This document shows, piece by piece, positions 39,307 through 48,891 of a DNA stretch of 64,000 nt. Made by a program: the position numbers and the translations under genes. A model generated the notes under the pieces. It saw only the letters and a list, made by a program, of their open reading frames with translations. It was not told where the DNA came from and made no database searches. The number at the start of each line of letters is the position of its first letter. Position 1 is the first letter of the stretch. The stretch is from REEB95 sp963762425 (GTDB taxonomy: Bacteria > Pseudomonadota > Alphaproteobacteria > ATCC43930 > CGMCC-115725). The stretch lies in NCBI GenBank assembly GCA_963762425.1, contig CAVXKY010000001.1, positions 1 to 64,000 on the forward strand. Direction: 5' to 3'.

Positions 39307-41871
39307 ATGGCGCGGTATAACGCCAAGGAAACCGAAGAGAAATGGCAGGCGATCTGGCGCGAGCGTAACAGCTTCGCGGTCGAAACCGACCCTGCCCGTC
39401 CCAAATATTACGTGTTGGAGATGTTCCCCTATCCCTCGGGGAAGCTCCATGTCGGCCATGTGCGCAACTACACCATGGGCGACGTGGTGGCGCGCTACAA
39501 GCGCGCGCAGGGATTCAACGTGCTGCACCCGATGGGCTGGGACGCCTTCGGCCTGCCGGCCGAGAACGCCGCCATATCCTCCAAAACCCACCCCAAGGAC
39601 TGGACGCTTTCCAACATCGCCGTCATGCGCGATCAGTTGAAGCGCATGGGCATCGCCTATGACTGGCGGCGCGAGATCGCCACCTGCCATCCGGACTACT
39701 ACAAGCACGAACAGAAGATGTTCCTGGATTTCCTCAAGGCGGGCCTCGCCTACCGCAAGGAGTCCTGGGTCAACTGGGACCCCGAGGAGAACACCGTGCT
39801 CGCCAACGAGCAGGTGATCGACGGGCGCGGCTGGCGCTCGGGCGCGCCGGTCGAGAAGAAGCTGCTCTCGCAGTGGTTCCTGAAGATCACCGATTTCGCC
39901 GCCGAGCTGGTGGACGCGCTCAAGGATTTGCCGCGCTGGCCCGAACGCGTGCGGCTGATGCAGGAGAACTGGATCGGGCGGTCGGAAGGCGCGCGCGTAT
40001 TCTTTTCCATCGCCGGCAAGACGGACAAACTCGAAGTCTTCACCACAAGGCCCGACACGCTGTTCGGCGCTTCGTTCCTCGCCGTCGCGCCCAACCACAA
40101 GCTGGCCGAGGAGCTTGCCAAAAGCGATCCGAAGCTCGCGGCGTTCATCGCCGAATGCAACCGCATGGGCACCAGCGAGGCGGCGCTCGAACAGGCGGAG
40201 AAGAAAGGCCATCTGACATCGGTCAAGGCGGTGCATCCTTTCGACCCCGATTGGCAGCTTCCGGTCTATGTCGCCAATTTCGTGCTGATGGAATACGGCA
40301 CCGGCGCGATCTTCGGCTGTCCGGCGCATGACCAGCGCGATTTGGATTTCGCGCGCAAATACAAACTGCCCGTCACGCCGGTGGTGGTGCCGTCCGACAT
40401 CGATGCGGTGAACAAGGTCTTGACCGGCATCAACCGGGGCGAGGCCTATACCGGCGACGGCGTCCATATCAATTCGCGCTTTCTCGACAAGCTCGACGTG
40501 GCGGCGGCCAAGGGCGAGGCGATCGCCAGGCTTGAACAACTCGGATCGGGCCAGGGCGCCATCGTCTGGCGGCTCAGGGATTGGGGCGTGTCGCGCCAGC
40601 GTTATTGGGGCTGCCCGATCCCGGTGATCCATTGCGGAAAATGCGGCATCGTGCCGGTGCCGGAAAAGGATTTGCCGGTGAAGCTGCCGGACGACGTGAC
40701 CTTCGACCAGCCGGGCAATCCGCTCGCCCGCCACCCCACCTGGAAACACGTCGCCTGCCCGACATGCAAGGGAAAGGCCGAGCGCGAAACCGACACCTTC
40801 GACACCTTCTTTGAGAGCTCCTGGTATTTCGCGCGATTTTGTTCGCCCCGCTCCAAAACTGCCTTCGAGCGCCGGGACGTCGATTACTGGATGCCGGTCG
40901 ACCAGTATATCGGCGGCATCGAGCACGCCGTGCTGCATTTGCTCTATTCGCGCTTCTTCACCCGCGCCTTGGAGCGTTGCGGCTATTGGAAGCTCGAGGA
41001 ACCCTTCGCCGGCTTGTTCACCCAGGGCATGGTTTGCCACGAGACCTACCGCGACCAGGATGGCCATTGGCTCTTTCCCGAGGAGGTCCATCGAGACGAT
41101 TCGGGCCGCCTGACCGGCCCCGGCGGCGGAACCGTGACCGCCGGCCGGCTCGAGAAAATGTCCAAGTCCAAGAAGAACGTGGTCGGGCTCGAATCGATCG
41201 TCGAGGCCTTCGGCGCCGATACGGCGCGGCTTTATCTCCTGTCCGACAGCCCGCCCGAACGCGATCTGGAATGGACCGACGCCGGCATCGAGGGCGCCTG
41301 GCGCTATGCCAACCGGCTGTGGCGGCTGGTGTCCGAAAGACCCTCGCCCTTGCCGCCGCCCGGTGCCAAAATGCCCAACGACTTGTCCGGGGACGACCAG
41401 AGGTTGCGCCGCGTGACCCACCAGACCATTGCTTTCGTCACCGAGGATCTCGACCGCTTCCATTTCAACAAGGCGGTGGCGCGGCTGCGCGAGCTCACCA
41501 ACGCCGTCGAGGAGACGGCCCAAGCCTCGGGCGCGGTTGTGCGCGAGGCGATCGAGGCGGCGGTGCGCCTGCTGGCGCCGATGATGCCGCATCTCGCCGA
41601 GGAATTGTGGCAGGCGCTGGGGCATGAAAAAATTCTGGTCGACGAACCCTGGCCCAAGGCGGACCCGGCCTTGACCCTGGCCGAGACGGTGACGCTGGCG
41701 GTGCAGGTGAACGGCAAGCTCCGGGGCACGGTCGAACTGCCGCGCGACGCCGGCGAGGGCGATGCCCAGGCCGCGGCGCTGGCGCTGCCCAACGTGATCA
41801 GCGCGCTCGGCGGCAAGACGCCGCGCAAGACCATCGTCGTGCCGAACAGGATCGTCAATGTCGTGGTCTAG
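39307..41871 (+). CDS. leuS: Leucyl-tRNA synthetase
   Basis: A class Ia synthetase of 854 residues that charges tRNA-Leu. The HIGH region is FPYPSGKLHVGHVRNYTMGD (about 40-60); the CP1 editing domain includes TTRPDTLFGASFLA and the conserved D-QRD region (GCPAHDQRDLDFA); the KMSKS loop is EKMSKSKKNVV; and the C-terminal anticodon domain ends GKTPRKTIVVPNRIVNVVV. ATG 39307 gives MARYNAKETEEKWQ, the standard start. The stop overlaps lptE by 14 bases, so leuS-lptE-holA form one unit. Confidence 0.97.
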   Translation: MARYNAKETEEKWQAIWRERNSFAVETDPARPKYYVLEMFPYPSGKLHVGHVRNYTMGDVVARYKRAQGFNVLHPMGWDAFGLPAENAAISSKTHPKDWTLSNIAVMRDQLKRMGIAYDWRREIATCHPDYYKHEQKMFLDFLKAGLAYRKESWVNWDPEENTVLANEQVIDGRGWRSGAPVEKKLLSQWFLKITDFAAELVDALKDLPRWPERVRLMQENWIGRSEGARVFFSIAGKTDKLEVFTTRPDTLFGASFLAVAPNHKLAEELAKSDPKLAAFIAECNRMGTSEAALEQAEKKGHLTSVKAVHPFDPDWQLPVYVANFVLMEYGTGAIFGCPAHDQRDLDFARKYKLPVTPVVVPSDIDAVNKVLTGINRGEAYTGDGVHINSRFLDKLDVAAAKGEAIARLEQLGSGQGAIVWRLRDWGVSRQRYWGCPIPVIHCGKCGIVPVPEKDLPVKLPDDVTFDQPGNPLARHPTWKHVACPTCKGKAERETDTFDTFFESSWYFARFCSPRSKTAFERRDVDYWMPVDQYIGGIEHAVLHLLYSRFFTRALERCGYWKLEEPFAGLFTQGMVCHETYRDQDGHWLFPEEVHRDDSGRLTGPGGGTVTAGRLEKMSKSKKNVVGLESIVEAFGADTARLYLLSDSPPERDLEWTDAGIEGAWRYANRLWRLVSERPSPLPPPGAKMPNDLSGDDQRLRRVTHQTIAFVTEDLDRFHFNKAVARLRELTNAVEETAQASGAVVREAIEAAVRLLAPMMPHLAEELWQALGHEKILVDEPWPKADPALTLAETVTLAVQVNGKLRGTVELPRDAGEGDAQAAALALPNVISALGGKTPRKTIVVPNRIVNVVV

Positions 41872-42370
41872 GCGCACCTTGCTGATCGCCCTGGCGGCGG
41901 CGCCCTTGGGCGGCTGCGGCTTCCACCCGCTTTACGGCGGGCGCACCGCCGGCGGCTACGATCCCGACCTGGCGGCGATCAAGGTCATGTCGATCCCCAA
42001 CCGCGACGGCCAGATTCTGGCGCTCAGCTTGCGCGAAAAGCTCAATCCGCGCGGCGTCGACACGCCGGCGCGTTACACGCTCAAGACGGTGATCGCCTTG
42101 GCGCGCGGCGATCTCGGCATCGAGCGCAATGCCACCTCGCTGCGCGGCCAGGTGGACGTCACCGCCGCCTACGACCTGATCGCTCCGGGCGGCGCCATAT
42201 TGCTCCACGGCCGCAGCCACACCATCAGCGCCTTCAACATCGTGCAGGACGGCTACGCCACCAAGGTGGCCGAGGACGACGCGCGCGAGCGCGCCCTCAA
42301 CGATGTCAGCGACGACATCGTGATGAACCTCGCGCTGTTCGTGCGCAACCGCCGCGCCAGCGCGAACTGA
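41858..42370 (+). CDS. lptE: LPS-assembly lipoprotein LptE
   Basis: A 170-residue outer-membrane lipoprotein that plugs the LptD barrel for lipopolysaccharide export. It starts with a lipoprotein signal (RRTLLIALAAAPLGGCGFHP, lipobox LGGC) followed by LYGG. The short GFHPLYG motif right after the lipid-modified Cys is the LptE signature. It overlaps leuS by 14 bases and is followed by holA after 10 bases, the common order. Confidence 0.92.
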   Translation: MSWSRRTLLIALAAAPLGGCGFHPLYGGRTAGGYDPDLAAIKVMSIPNRDGQILALSLREKLNPRGVDTPARYTLKTVIALARGDLGIERNATSLRGQVDVTAAYDLIAPGGAILLHGRSHTISAFNIVQDGYATKVAEDDARERALNDVSDDIVMNLALFVRNRRASAN

Positions 42371-42380
42371 AGGCGGGGCC

Positions 42381-43418
42381 TTGAAGCTCGAGCGGCAGCG
42401 GATCTCCGCTTTCCTCAAATCGCCGGACAAATCGTTCCGGGCTTGCCTGATCTACGGTCCCGACCGCGGCCTGGCGGCCGAGCGCGCCGAGCAGCTGGCC
42501 CGCGCCATCGTGCCCGACATTCGGGACGCCTTCCGGGTGGTCTATCTTCCGGCCGATGAATTGGGAGCGAAGCCCGCCCGGATTCGCGACGAATCGGCGC
42601 AGCTTTCGCTGTTGGGCGGGCGGCGGCTCATTTGGATTAAGGAAGCCGGCGACGCGGCGGGTGCGCCCTTAGCCGCGTTCCTCAGGGACACGCCCCCGGG
42701 CGACAGCTTCGTGCTGGTCGAGGCGGGGGATTTGAAGCCGCGCTCGGCTTTGCGCCGCGCCTTCGAAGGGGCATCCAACGCCGCCGCCATCGCCTGTTAT
42801 CTCGACGGGCCGCGCGAGATCGAGGCGCTGGTGCGCGAGGTCTTGGGCGCGCACCGGGTTTCGGCCGACGCGGCGGCGGTGCAATATTTGGTCGCCTCCC
42901 TGGGCGGCGACCGGATGATGAGCCGGCAGGAACTGGAAAAGCTCGCGCTTTACGCCGGCGACGGCGGCAAGATCGGCTTCGAGGACGCGGCGAACGTGGT
43001 CGGCGACAGCGCCGAGCTGTCGCTCGACGACGTGGTGCTGGGCGCGGCCGAGGGCGACACCGCGGGGTTCGAGCGCGCGCTCCACCGCGCGCTGTCCGAG
43101 GGCGAGGCGCCGGTGCGTATCTTGCGCGCGGCGATGCGGCATTTCGAGCGGCTGCACCGCGCCGGGGCGAGGCTGGCCCAAGGCGGCTCCGAGGAGGACG
43201 CGATATCTTCCTTGCGCCCGCCGCTGTTCTTCATGCTGAAGGAGCGCTTCAAGCGCCAGCTCCGTCTGTGGCCGCCGCGGCGCGCTTCGGCCGTACTGAG
43301 CGCGCTCACCGAAACCGAAATCCGGGTCAAAAGCAGCGGCATGCCGGCCGAGACGCTCACCCGCGCCGCGCTGTTGCGCATCGCGCGCGGCGCTCTCGGC
43401 GCTAAAGCTAGGGCTTGA
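42381..43418 (+). CDS. holA: DNA polymerase III subunit delta
   Basis: A 345-residue clamp-loader subunit. Family segments are AFLKSPDKSFRACLIYGPDR with GLAAERAEQL near the start, RIRDESAQLSLLGGRRLIWI, FVLVEAGDLKPRSALR, and the collar domain with LGGDRMMSRQELEKLALYAG. The start is TTG 42381, with AAGGCGGGG upstream. Its place after leuS-lptE is typical. Confidence 0.93.
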   Translation: MKLERQRISAFLKSPDKSFRACLIYGPDRGLAAERAEQLARAIVPDIRDAFRVVYLPADELGAKPARIRDESAQLSLLGGRRLIWIKEAGDAAGAPLAAFLRDTPPGDSFVLVEAGDLKPRSALRRAFEGASNAAAIACYLDGPREIEALVREVLGAHRVSADAAAVQYLVASLGGDRMMSRQELEKLALYAGDGGKIGFEDAANVVGDSAELSLDDVVLGAAEGDTAGFERALHRALSEGEAPVRILRAAMRHFERLHRAGARLAQGGSEEDAISSLRPPLFFMLKERFKRQLRLWPPRRASAVLSALTETEIRVKSSGMPAETLTRAALLRIARGALGAKARA

Positions 43419-43588
43419 TGGGCGTGCCTCGCGCGCGGGCTAGCAGGGTGAGCCCTTATTCGATCAGCTCATCCCGTCCAAAAAGCGCCGGCGGCTCGCA
43501 ACCCTAAGGGTGTTCGGGCCGGCCGAAATATTTGGAAATGATCCCGGCCATCCGATTGGCTGCTGTTCGTAATCGGCAGGCTCGCTTC

Positions 43589-44476
43589 TCATGCGTGCCG
43601 CGCCTTTCTGGCCGGCCGCCTCGCACGCTTCCGCCCCGCCGGAACGGCCAAAGCGTTGCGGCTGCCGCCATAGGGGATGAGCGCACGCAACGCCGCGCCG
43701 TCGAGCGGCAGCGCCGCGCTCGAACCGAGTGCGCGAAGCGCGTAGCCGGCCTCGCGCAGAATTTCGGTCAGCTCCTCGATGCTGCCGCCCTGCTCGTCGA
43801 GCTGGTGCGGCGACAGCTCCAGCACCAGGGTCGGCCGGAATTTCTCGAGTGTCGCGCGCGCGCCACGGAGCGCGACGCATTCGAAGCCGTCGATGTCGAG
43901 CTTGATGAAATCGACCCGGCCTACGCGATGACCGGCTAGAAAAGCGTCAAGTGTGGTGGTACGGGCCTTGCCCGCCGGCTTCTTGCGCCCGCGATGGAGC
44001 TTGTGAACTCCGCGCGTGTCCTTGAGCGGCCAAGAAGCATAAACAGGGGGCGGCTTTCCGCCTGCGCGGTCAATCAGCATGGTCTGGATGCAGGCCACGC
44101 GCTTTTCCAATTCAGGATTGAGCGCCAGATTGCGCCGAAGTTTTTCCATGGCGAAATCGGTCGGTTCGAAGGCATAGACCTTGCCGGTGGGGCCCACGGC
44201 GCGCGCCAGGGGAAGCGTATGCGCGCCAATATTCGCCCCGATATCGAGCGCCACGCCGCCGGGGCGGACGAGCCGCTCATAGGCGCGCACCGTGGCAGGC
44301 TCGAAAGCGCCCAGGAGCCAGATCGAGAAGTCGATTCCCTCGTCGAGATCGAGCTGCCAGCGGAAGCCGTGCCGGCGAACCTGCGTCTCCGCGCCCTTGC
44401 CGGCGATGCGTCGCGCCGCCACCACGCCCCGGTGCAGAGCGCGCGCGATCGCGACTTTCTGCCTGGTGGTCAGCAT
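43589..44476 (-). CDS. FkbM-family methyltransferase
   Basis: A 295-residue SAM-dependent methyltransferase of the FkbM family. The SAM-binding motif VALDIGANIGAHTLPLAR (about 75-92) is followed by VYAFEPTDFAMEKLRRNL, TTTLDAFL, VDFIKLDIDGFECVALRGA and a strand VLELSPHQ, in family order. Substrates are usually hydroxyls of sugars or secondary metabolites, but none can be named here. The C-terminus is very basic (GRKRARRPARKARHA). It sits between holA and parB, where relatives often have no gene, so it may be a lineage insertion. Confidence 0.85.
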   Translation of the reverse strand: MLTTRQKVAIARALHRGVVAARRIAGKGAETQVRRHGFRWQLDLDEGIDFSIWLLGAFEPATVRAYERLVRPGGVALDIGANIGAHTLPLARAVGPTGKVYAFEPTDFAMEKLRRNLALNPELEKRVACIQTMLIDRAGGKPPPVYASWPLKDTRGVHKLHRGRKKPAGKARTTTLDAFLAGHRVGRVDFIKLDIDGFECVALRGARATLEKFRPTLVLELSPHQLDEQGGSIEELTEILREAGYALRALGSSAALPLDGAALRALIPYGGSRNALAVPAGRKRARRPARKARHA

Positions 44477-44606
44477 GACGCATTCCGTCGTGCCGCTGGG
44501 CTTGCGCGGACGACGGCCATGCCGCCACCGTGCCGCCGAGAAGCGTGATGAACTCCCGCCGTCACATGTGCCCCACTGAGAAAATGACTTGGGCGATTCC
44601 GCGCCG

Positions 44607-45473
44607 TCAGCGTTTCGCCCGCAGCTTCTTGAGAACCTCGTCTAATTGATCAAGCGATAAATAACGAATGGTGAGCGTGCCGCCCTTGGTCCCGTGGGCG
44701 ACCGACACCTTGAGGCCGAGACCGCGCGACAGCTCGCGCTCGAGCGCGACGATATCGGCGTTGCGGTGCCCGGCCTTCTTGCGCGCGGCCCCCTGGCCGT
44801 GTTCGGTTTTGACCAGGCCTTCGGCCTCGCGCACGTTCATTTCCATCGCGATGATTTTCCGCGCGAGCGCCTCCGGATCGCGCGCGGTCACCAACGCGCG
44901 CGCATGGCCGGCGGAAAGCCTGCCGTCGCCGAGCATCTTCTGCACCGTCTCGGGCAGGCTCAACAGCCGGAGCGTGTTGGCGACGTGGCTGCGCGACAAT
45001 CCCAGCGCGGAAGCCAGCGCCTCCTGGGTGTGCTTGAACTCGTCGATCAGGCGTTTGTAGCCCTGCGCTTCCTCGATCGGCGTCAGATCCTGGCGCTGGA
45101 TGTTCTCGACCAGTGCGATCTCCAGCGCCTCGCGGTCGCCGAGATCGCGCAACACCGCTGGCACTTCGTGGAGGCGCGCCTTCTGTGCCGCGCGCCAGCG
45201 CCGTTCGCCCGCCAGAATCTCGTAATCGCCGGGCTTGCCGGGATATGGCCGCACCAGGATGGGCTGGAGGACGCCCTGGGCGATGACGCTGTCGACCAGG
45301 GATTTCATGCTCTCGTCGCCGAAATTCCGGCGCGGCTGGAAGCGGCCGGGATGGATCTGGTCGATCCTGAGCCGCAATTCGCCCTTGGATCCTGCCTCGG
45401 GAATCGCCTTCTCCTCGCCCAGCAGCGCGGACAGGCCGCGGCCGAGGCCGCGTCTCTTGGCCGGTTCGTTCAT
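44607..45473 (-). CDS. parB: Chromosome-partitioning protein ParB
   Basis: A 288-residue ParB/Spo0J protein that binds parS, loads as a CTP-dependent clamp and spreads. The N-terminal RRGLGRGLSALLGE is the ParA-contacting motif; the CTPase/ParB domain shows IHPGRFQPRRNF and ILAGERRWRAAQKA; the helix-turn-helix is TQEALASALGLSRSHVANTL. The start ATG 45473 lies 13 bases after the parA stop. Three parS-like sites are located nearby. Confidence 0.96.
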   Translation of the reverse strand: MNEPAKRRGLGRGLSALLGEEKAIPEAGSKGELRLRIDQIHPGRFQPRRNFGDESMKSLVDSVIAQGVLQPILVRPYPGKPGDYEILAGERRWRAAQKARLHEVPAVLRDLGDREALEIALVENIQRQDLTPIEEAQGYKRLIDEFKHTQEALASALGLSRSHVANTLRLLSLPETVQKMLGDGRLSAGHARALVTARDPEALARKIIAMEMNVREAEGLVKTEHGQGAARKKAGHRNADIVALERELSRGLGLKVSVAHGTKGGTLTIRYLSLDQLDEVLKKLRAKR

Positions 45474-45486
45474 GCCCCGCGCCCCG

Positions 45487-46266
45487 TCACGACGCCAGCG
45501 CCCGTTCGCGGCGCAGTACCTCGCCCGCCAGATGGACATAGGCCTGGGAGCCCGGGCATTGGAAATCGTAGAGCAGCACCGGCTTGCCGTGCGACGGCGC
45601 CTCGGAAATGCGCACATTGCGCGGGATCACGGTCTCGTAAACCTTGGCGCCGAAATGCTGGCGCACATCGGCCGCGACCATGTCGGACAAATTGTTGCGC
45701 TTGTCGAACATGGTCAGCACCACACCCTGGATTTCGAGGCCAGGATTGAGGCTGTTCTTGACCCGCTCGATGGTGTGGGTGAGATGGGACAGGCCTTCGA
45801 GCGCGTAGAATTCACATTGCAGCGGCACCAGCACCGCCTGGGCCGCGACCAGGGCGTTCAGGGTCAAAAGCCCGAGCGAAGGCGGGCAATCGATCAGCAC
45901 ATAGGCGAAACCGCCCAAGCCCCCTTCCAGCGCGTCGCGCAGCTTGAATTCGCGGCGCTCCTCCTCGACCAGTTCGAGTTCGGCCCCGGCCAGCTCGACC
46001 GAGGCCGGCACCACCCAGAGCCGCGGCACCGCGGTGGCGAGAATCGCGGCGGATAGGGGTTTTTCGCCCGAGATCAGCTGATAGGCGGTGATGCTGCGCG
46101 CCTGGCGGGAAATGCCCAATCCGGTCGAGGCGTTGCCTTGCGGGTCGAAATCGATCAGCAGCACCTTTTCCCCGGTCGCCGCCAAGGCGGTGGCCAGGTT
46201 GACGGCGGTGGTGGTCTTGCCCACCCCGCCCTTCTGGTTGGCGATGGCGATCACCCTAGCGGGCAT
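45487..46266 (-). CDS. parA: Chromosome-partitioning ATPase ParA
   Basis: A 259-residue ParA ATPase with the deviant Walker A box KGGVGKTTT (NQKGGVGKTTTAVNLA), LLIDFDPQGNASTGLG (Walker A'), and YVLIDCPPSLGLLTLNALVA (Walker B). It drives origin segregation with ParB. The start ATG 46266 lies inside the end of rsmG (11-base overlap); GTG 46287 is in frame but sits within a parS site. Operon: mnmG-rsmG-parA-parB. Confidence 0.96.
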   Translation of the reverse strand: MPARVIAIANQKGGVGKTTTAVNLATALAATGEKVLLIDFDPQGNASTGLGISRQARSITAYQLISGEKPLSAAILATAVPRLWVVPASVELAGAELELVEEERREFKLRDALEGGLGGFAYVLIDCPPSLGLLTLNALVAAQAVLVPLQCEFYALEGLSHLTHTIERVKNSLNPGLEIQGVVLTMFDKRNNLSDMVAADVRQHFGAKVYETVIPRNVRISEAPSHGKPVLLYDFQCPGSQAYVHLAGEVLRRERALAS

Positions 46267-46936
46267 GGGACGCACCCGATGTTTCACGTGAAACAGCCTC
46301 GAGTCGCAGGACGATTCCGGCCGGATCGGCGCGGGATTGCAGGGTTTCGGCCTTCATCCGCCAGGTCTTGCGCGCTTCGGTCAGTTCCGCCTCCGCCGCC
46401 TTGCCCTTGAGAAACAGGCAAGTGCTGTGAGAAGTGAGGAATGGTTCCGCTATATAGAGGAGTTGATGGAGGGGCGCCACCGCCCTCGCGACCACGGCAT
46501 CGGCCTTGAAAGCGCCCATTTTCTCGGCGCGTTGGGCGTGAATCGTGACGTTACCGGCTTCGGTCACCCGCTTGGCTTCGCGCAAAAACGCCGCCTTGCG
46601 CTGGTCGCTTTCGATCAGATGGACTTCCGGGACCCCCATGATCGCCAGCACCAGGCCGGGCAGCCCGGCGCCGCTGCCGAGATCCACGACGATCCGGGTC
46701 TTTTCCGGCAACAGCGGAAAGAGCTGGGCCGAATCCAGGATATGGCGGCGCCAGACATCGCCCAAGGTGTTGGCCCCGACCAGATTGATGCGCCGGTTCC
46801 AGGCCGCCAAGAGAGCGACGTAAGCCTCAAGCCGCGCCATGGTTTCACGTGGAACATTCGCGATTTTGGCGAAGCCGGCTTCGCTCAACCGGGACGAAAG
46901 CGGCCTTATACGGGGCGCCGCCGGATCGGAACTCAC
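46256..46936 (-). CDS. rsmG: 16S rRNA (guanine-N7) methyltransferase RsmG
   Basis: A 226-residue enzyme that methylates G527 of 16S rRNA. Motifs: LLAAWNRRINLVGANTLGDV, the WRRHILDSAQLFPLL segment, and the SAM loop VVDLGSGAGLPGLVLAIMG. It starts at GTG 46936, overlapping the mnmG stop by 4 bases (GTGA). Its coding sequence contains a perfect parS at the 3' end (codons for AVSRETSG) and a near-perfect one early on (codons for NVPRETMA), so the protein sequence there is constrained by DNA function. Confidence 0.94.
   Translation of the reverse strand: MSSDPAAPRIRPLSSRLSEAGFAKIANVPRETMARLEAYVALLAAWNRRINLVGANTLGDVWRRHILDSAQLFPLLPEKTRIVVDLGSGAGLPGLVLAIMGVPEVHLIESDQRKAAFLREAKRVTEAGNVTIHAQRAEKMGAFKADAVVARAVAPLHQLLYIAEPFLTSHSTCLFLKGKAAEAELTEARKTWRMKAETLQSRADPAGIVLRLEAVSRETSGASHAR
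46280..46295. promoter_or_regulatory. parS site (perfect)
   Basis: TGTTTCACGTGAAACA matches the universal ParB-binding palindrome at all 16 positions. It lies in the last codons of rsmG and just upstream of the parA start. Confidence 0.95.
46841..46856. promoter_or_regulatory. parS-like site (14 of 16)
   Basis: GGTTTCACGTGGAACA differs from the parS consensus at two positions. It is within the early coding region of rsmG, in the same neighbourhood as two perfect sites, so weak ParB binding is likely. Confidence 0.7.
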
Positions 46937-48829
46937 GCCGGAACCGGCAAGTCCCGCCTCGGCCGCGGTTCCCGGCGGACATGGCGCAGCAGCGCCACCA
47001 GCGCCGCCGGCGTCACCCCCGAAACCCGCGCCGCCTGGCCCAGGGTTTCCGGCCGCGAGGCCGACAGCTTGAGGCGGATTTCGGCCGAGAGACTGCCGAC
47101 CGCCGCGTAATCGAGGTCGTGCGGCAAGGCCAGCGATTCGTCGCGGCGAAAAGCTTCGATTTCCTGTTCCTGACGTTCGAGATATCCGGCATAGCGTCCG
47201 TCGATCTCGATCTGCTCGGCGATATCGCCCGGGATCGCGGCCAGTTCCGGCCAGATCGCGCAAAGCCGCGCCAGATCGATGCCGGGATAGGCCAGCAGCT
47301 CGGATGCCGAGCGCGCAACGCCGTCGGCATTGATGGTCAGGCCCTGGCGGCGCAGCGCCGAAGGGCTTTTGGACAGGCGGCGGACCATTTCGCGCGCCCG
47401 CGACAACGCGGCGGATTTGGCGGCGAAGGCCGTCTTCCCGTTCGCGCCCGACACAGCCGAGCTCCAGGCCCAAAGGCGTCAGGCGCTGATCGGCATTGTC
47501 GGCGCGCAAGGACAGCCGGTATTCGGCGCGCGAGGTGAACATGCGATAGGGCTCTTCCGTGCCCTTGGTGACGAGATCGTCGATCAGCACGCCGATATAG
47601 GAACTGGCGCGGTCGAGGGTGAATTCCTTGCCGCCGGAAACCGCCAGGGCGGCGTTCAAGCCCGCGACCAGGCCCTGGGCCGCCGCCTCTTCATAGCCGG
47701 TGGTGCCGTTGATCTGCCCGGCCAGGAAAAGCCCAGGAATCCTGCGGGTTTCGAGGCTCGCGCCCAATTCGCGCGGGTCGACGAAATCATATTCGATGGC
47801 ATAGCCCGGCCGGATCATGCGCGCCCGCTCCAGCCCGGGAATGGTCTTCAACAGCGCGGCCTGGATCTCGCGCGGCAGCGAGGTCGAGATGCCGTTGGGA
47901 TAGACCGTGTCGTCGTCCAGCCCTTCGGGCTCGAGGAAAATCTGGTGCCGGTCGCGTTCGGCAAACCGCACCACCTTGTCCTCGATCGACGGGCAATAGC
48001 GCGGGCCGGTGCTTTCGATCTGGCCCGAATAGATCGGCGCGCGGTGGAGATTGGCGCGGATGAGATCGTGCGAGGCCGGCGTCGTGCCGGTGATGGCGCA
48101 GGCGATCTGCCGGGTGGTGATGCGCGAGGTGAGGAACGAAAACGGCGGCGGCGGGTTATCGCCGGGCTGGGATTCGAGCGCTTCCCAATCGATGGTCTTG
48201 CCGTCCAAGCGCGGCGGCGTTCCGGTCTTGAGCCGTCCCAAGCGGAATGCGCAACGCGCGAGCGTCTGCGCGAGACCGATCGAAGGCTTTTCGCCGACCC
48301 GGCCGGCGGAAATCTTTTCCTCGCCGATATGGATGAGGCCGCGCAGGAAGGTGCCAGTGGTGATGACCACGGCGCCGGCGGAAATGCGCGCGCCCGTGCC
48401 GGTGACCACGCCGGCGACGGCGCCGGATGAATCCAAAATCAAATCCTCGGCGGCGGCTTCGATGATGGAAAGATTTCCGCGTTCGGCCAGCAACGCCTGC
48501 ATCGCCTGGCGGTAGAGCTTGCGGTCGGCCTGGGCGCGCGGGCCGCGCACCGCCGGACCCTTGCTGCGGTTCAAGACGCGGAACTGGATCCCGGCGCGGT
48601 CGATTATTCGCGCCATGAGTCCGTCGAGCGCGTCCACTTCCCGAACTAGGTGCCCCTTGGCCAAGCCGCCGATCGCCGGATTGCACGACATTTCTCCAAT
48701 CGTGTTCCGGTTATGCGTGAGCAGCAGCGTGTCGGCGCCGAGACGCGCGGCCGCGTCGGCCGCCTCGCAACCGGCATGGCCGCCGCCGATGACGACGACG
48801 TCGAAATGATTTTGCGCGCTGGCGTCCAT
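46933..48829 (-). CDS. mnmG: tRNA uridine-5-carboxymethylaminomethyl enzyme MnmG (frameshifted in assembly)
   Basis: MnmG works with MnmE to modify the wobble uridine (xm5U34). The FAD-binding motif VVVIGGGHAGCEAADAAARL is at the N-terminus (ATG 48829); CNPAIGGLAKGHLVREVDAL, LKTGTPPRLDGKTIDWE, GQINGTTGYEEAAAQGL and SRAEYRLSLRADNADQRLTP follow. Just after LGLELGCVGRER the frame breaks; the C-terminal domain (TAFAAKSAALSRAREMVRRL, then QEQEIEAFRRDE, and ARVSGVTPAALVALLRHV) continues in the next frame to the TGA at 46933. One extra G in the CCC/GGG run at 47437-47439 explains the break. Joined, the protein is about 631 residues, the usual length. The gene is highly conserved, so a sequencing error is the likely cause. 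Confidence 0.93.
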
Positions 48830-48875
48830 GGAGGCGCAATCTAGTCAAGCCGGCCGGTTTCGTGAAGCGGACCGA

Positions 48876-48891
48876 TGTTTCACGTGAAACA
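48876..48891. promoter_or_regulatory. parS site (perfect)
   Basis: TGTTTCACGTGAAACA again matches the ParB palindrome completely. It lies 47 bases upstream of the mnmG start. Confidence 0.95.

Noticed and set aside
39283..41877. An 864-codon open frame antisense to leuS
   Set aside because: It mirrors leuS exactly, has no recognisable domain and is a product of high GC in the third codon position.
46256..48829. One 857-residue protein fusing MnmG with RsmG
   Set aside because: The fusion arises only because of the one-base shift near 47438; the middle 150 residues are nonsense and both proteins are complete after repair.
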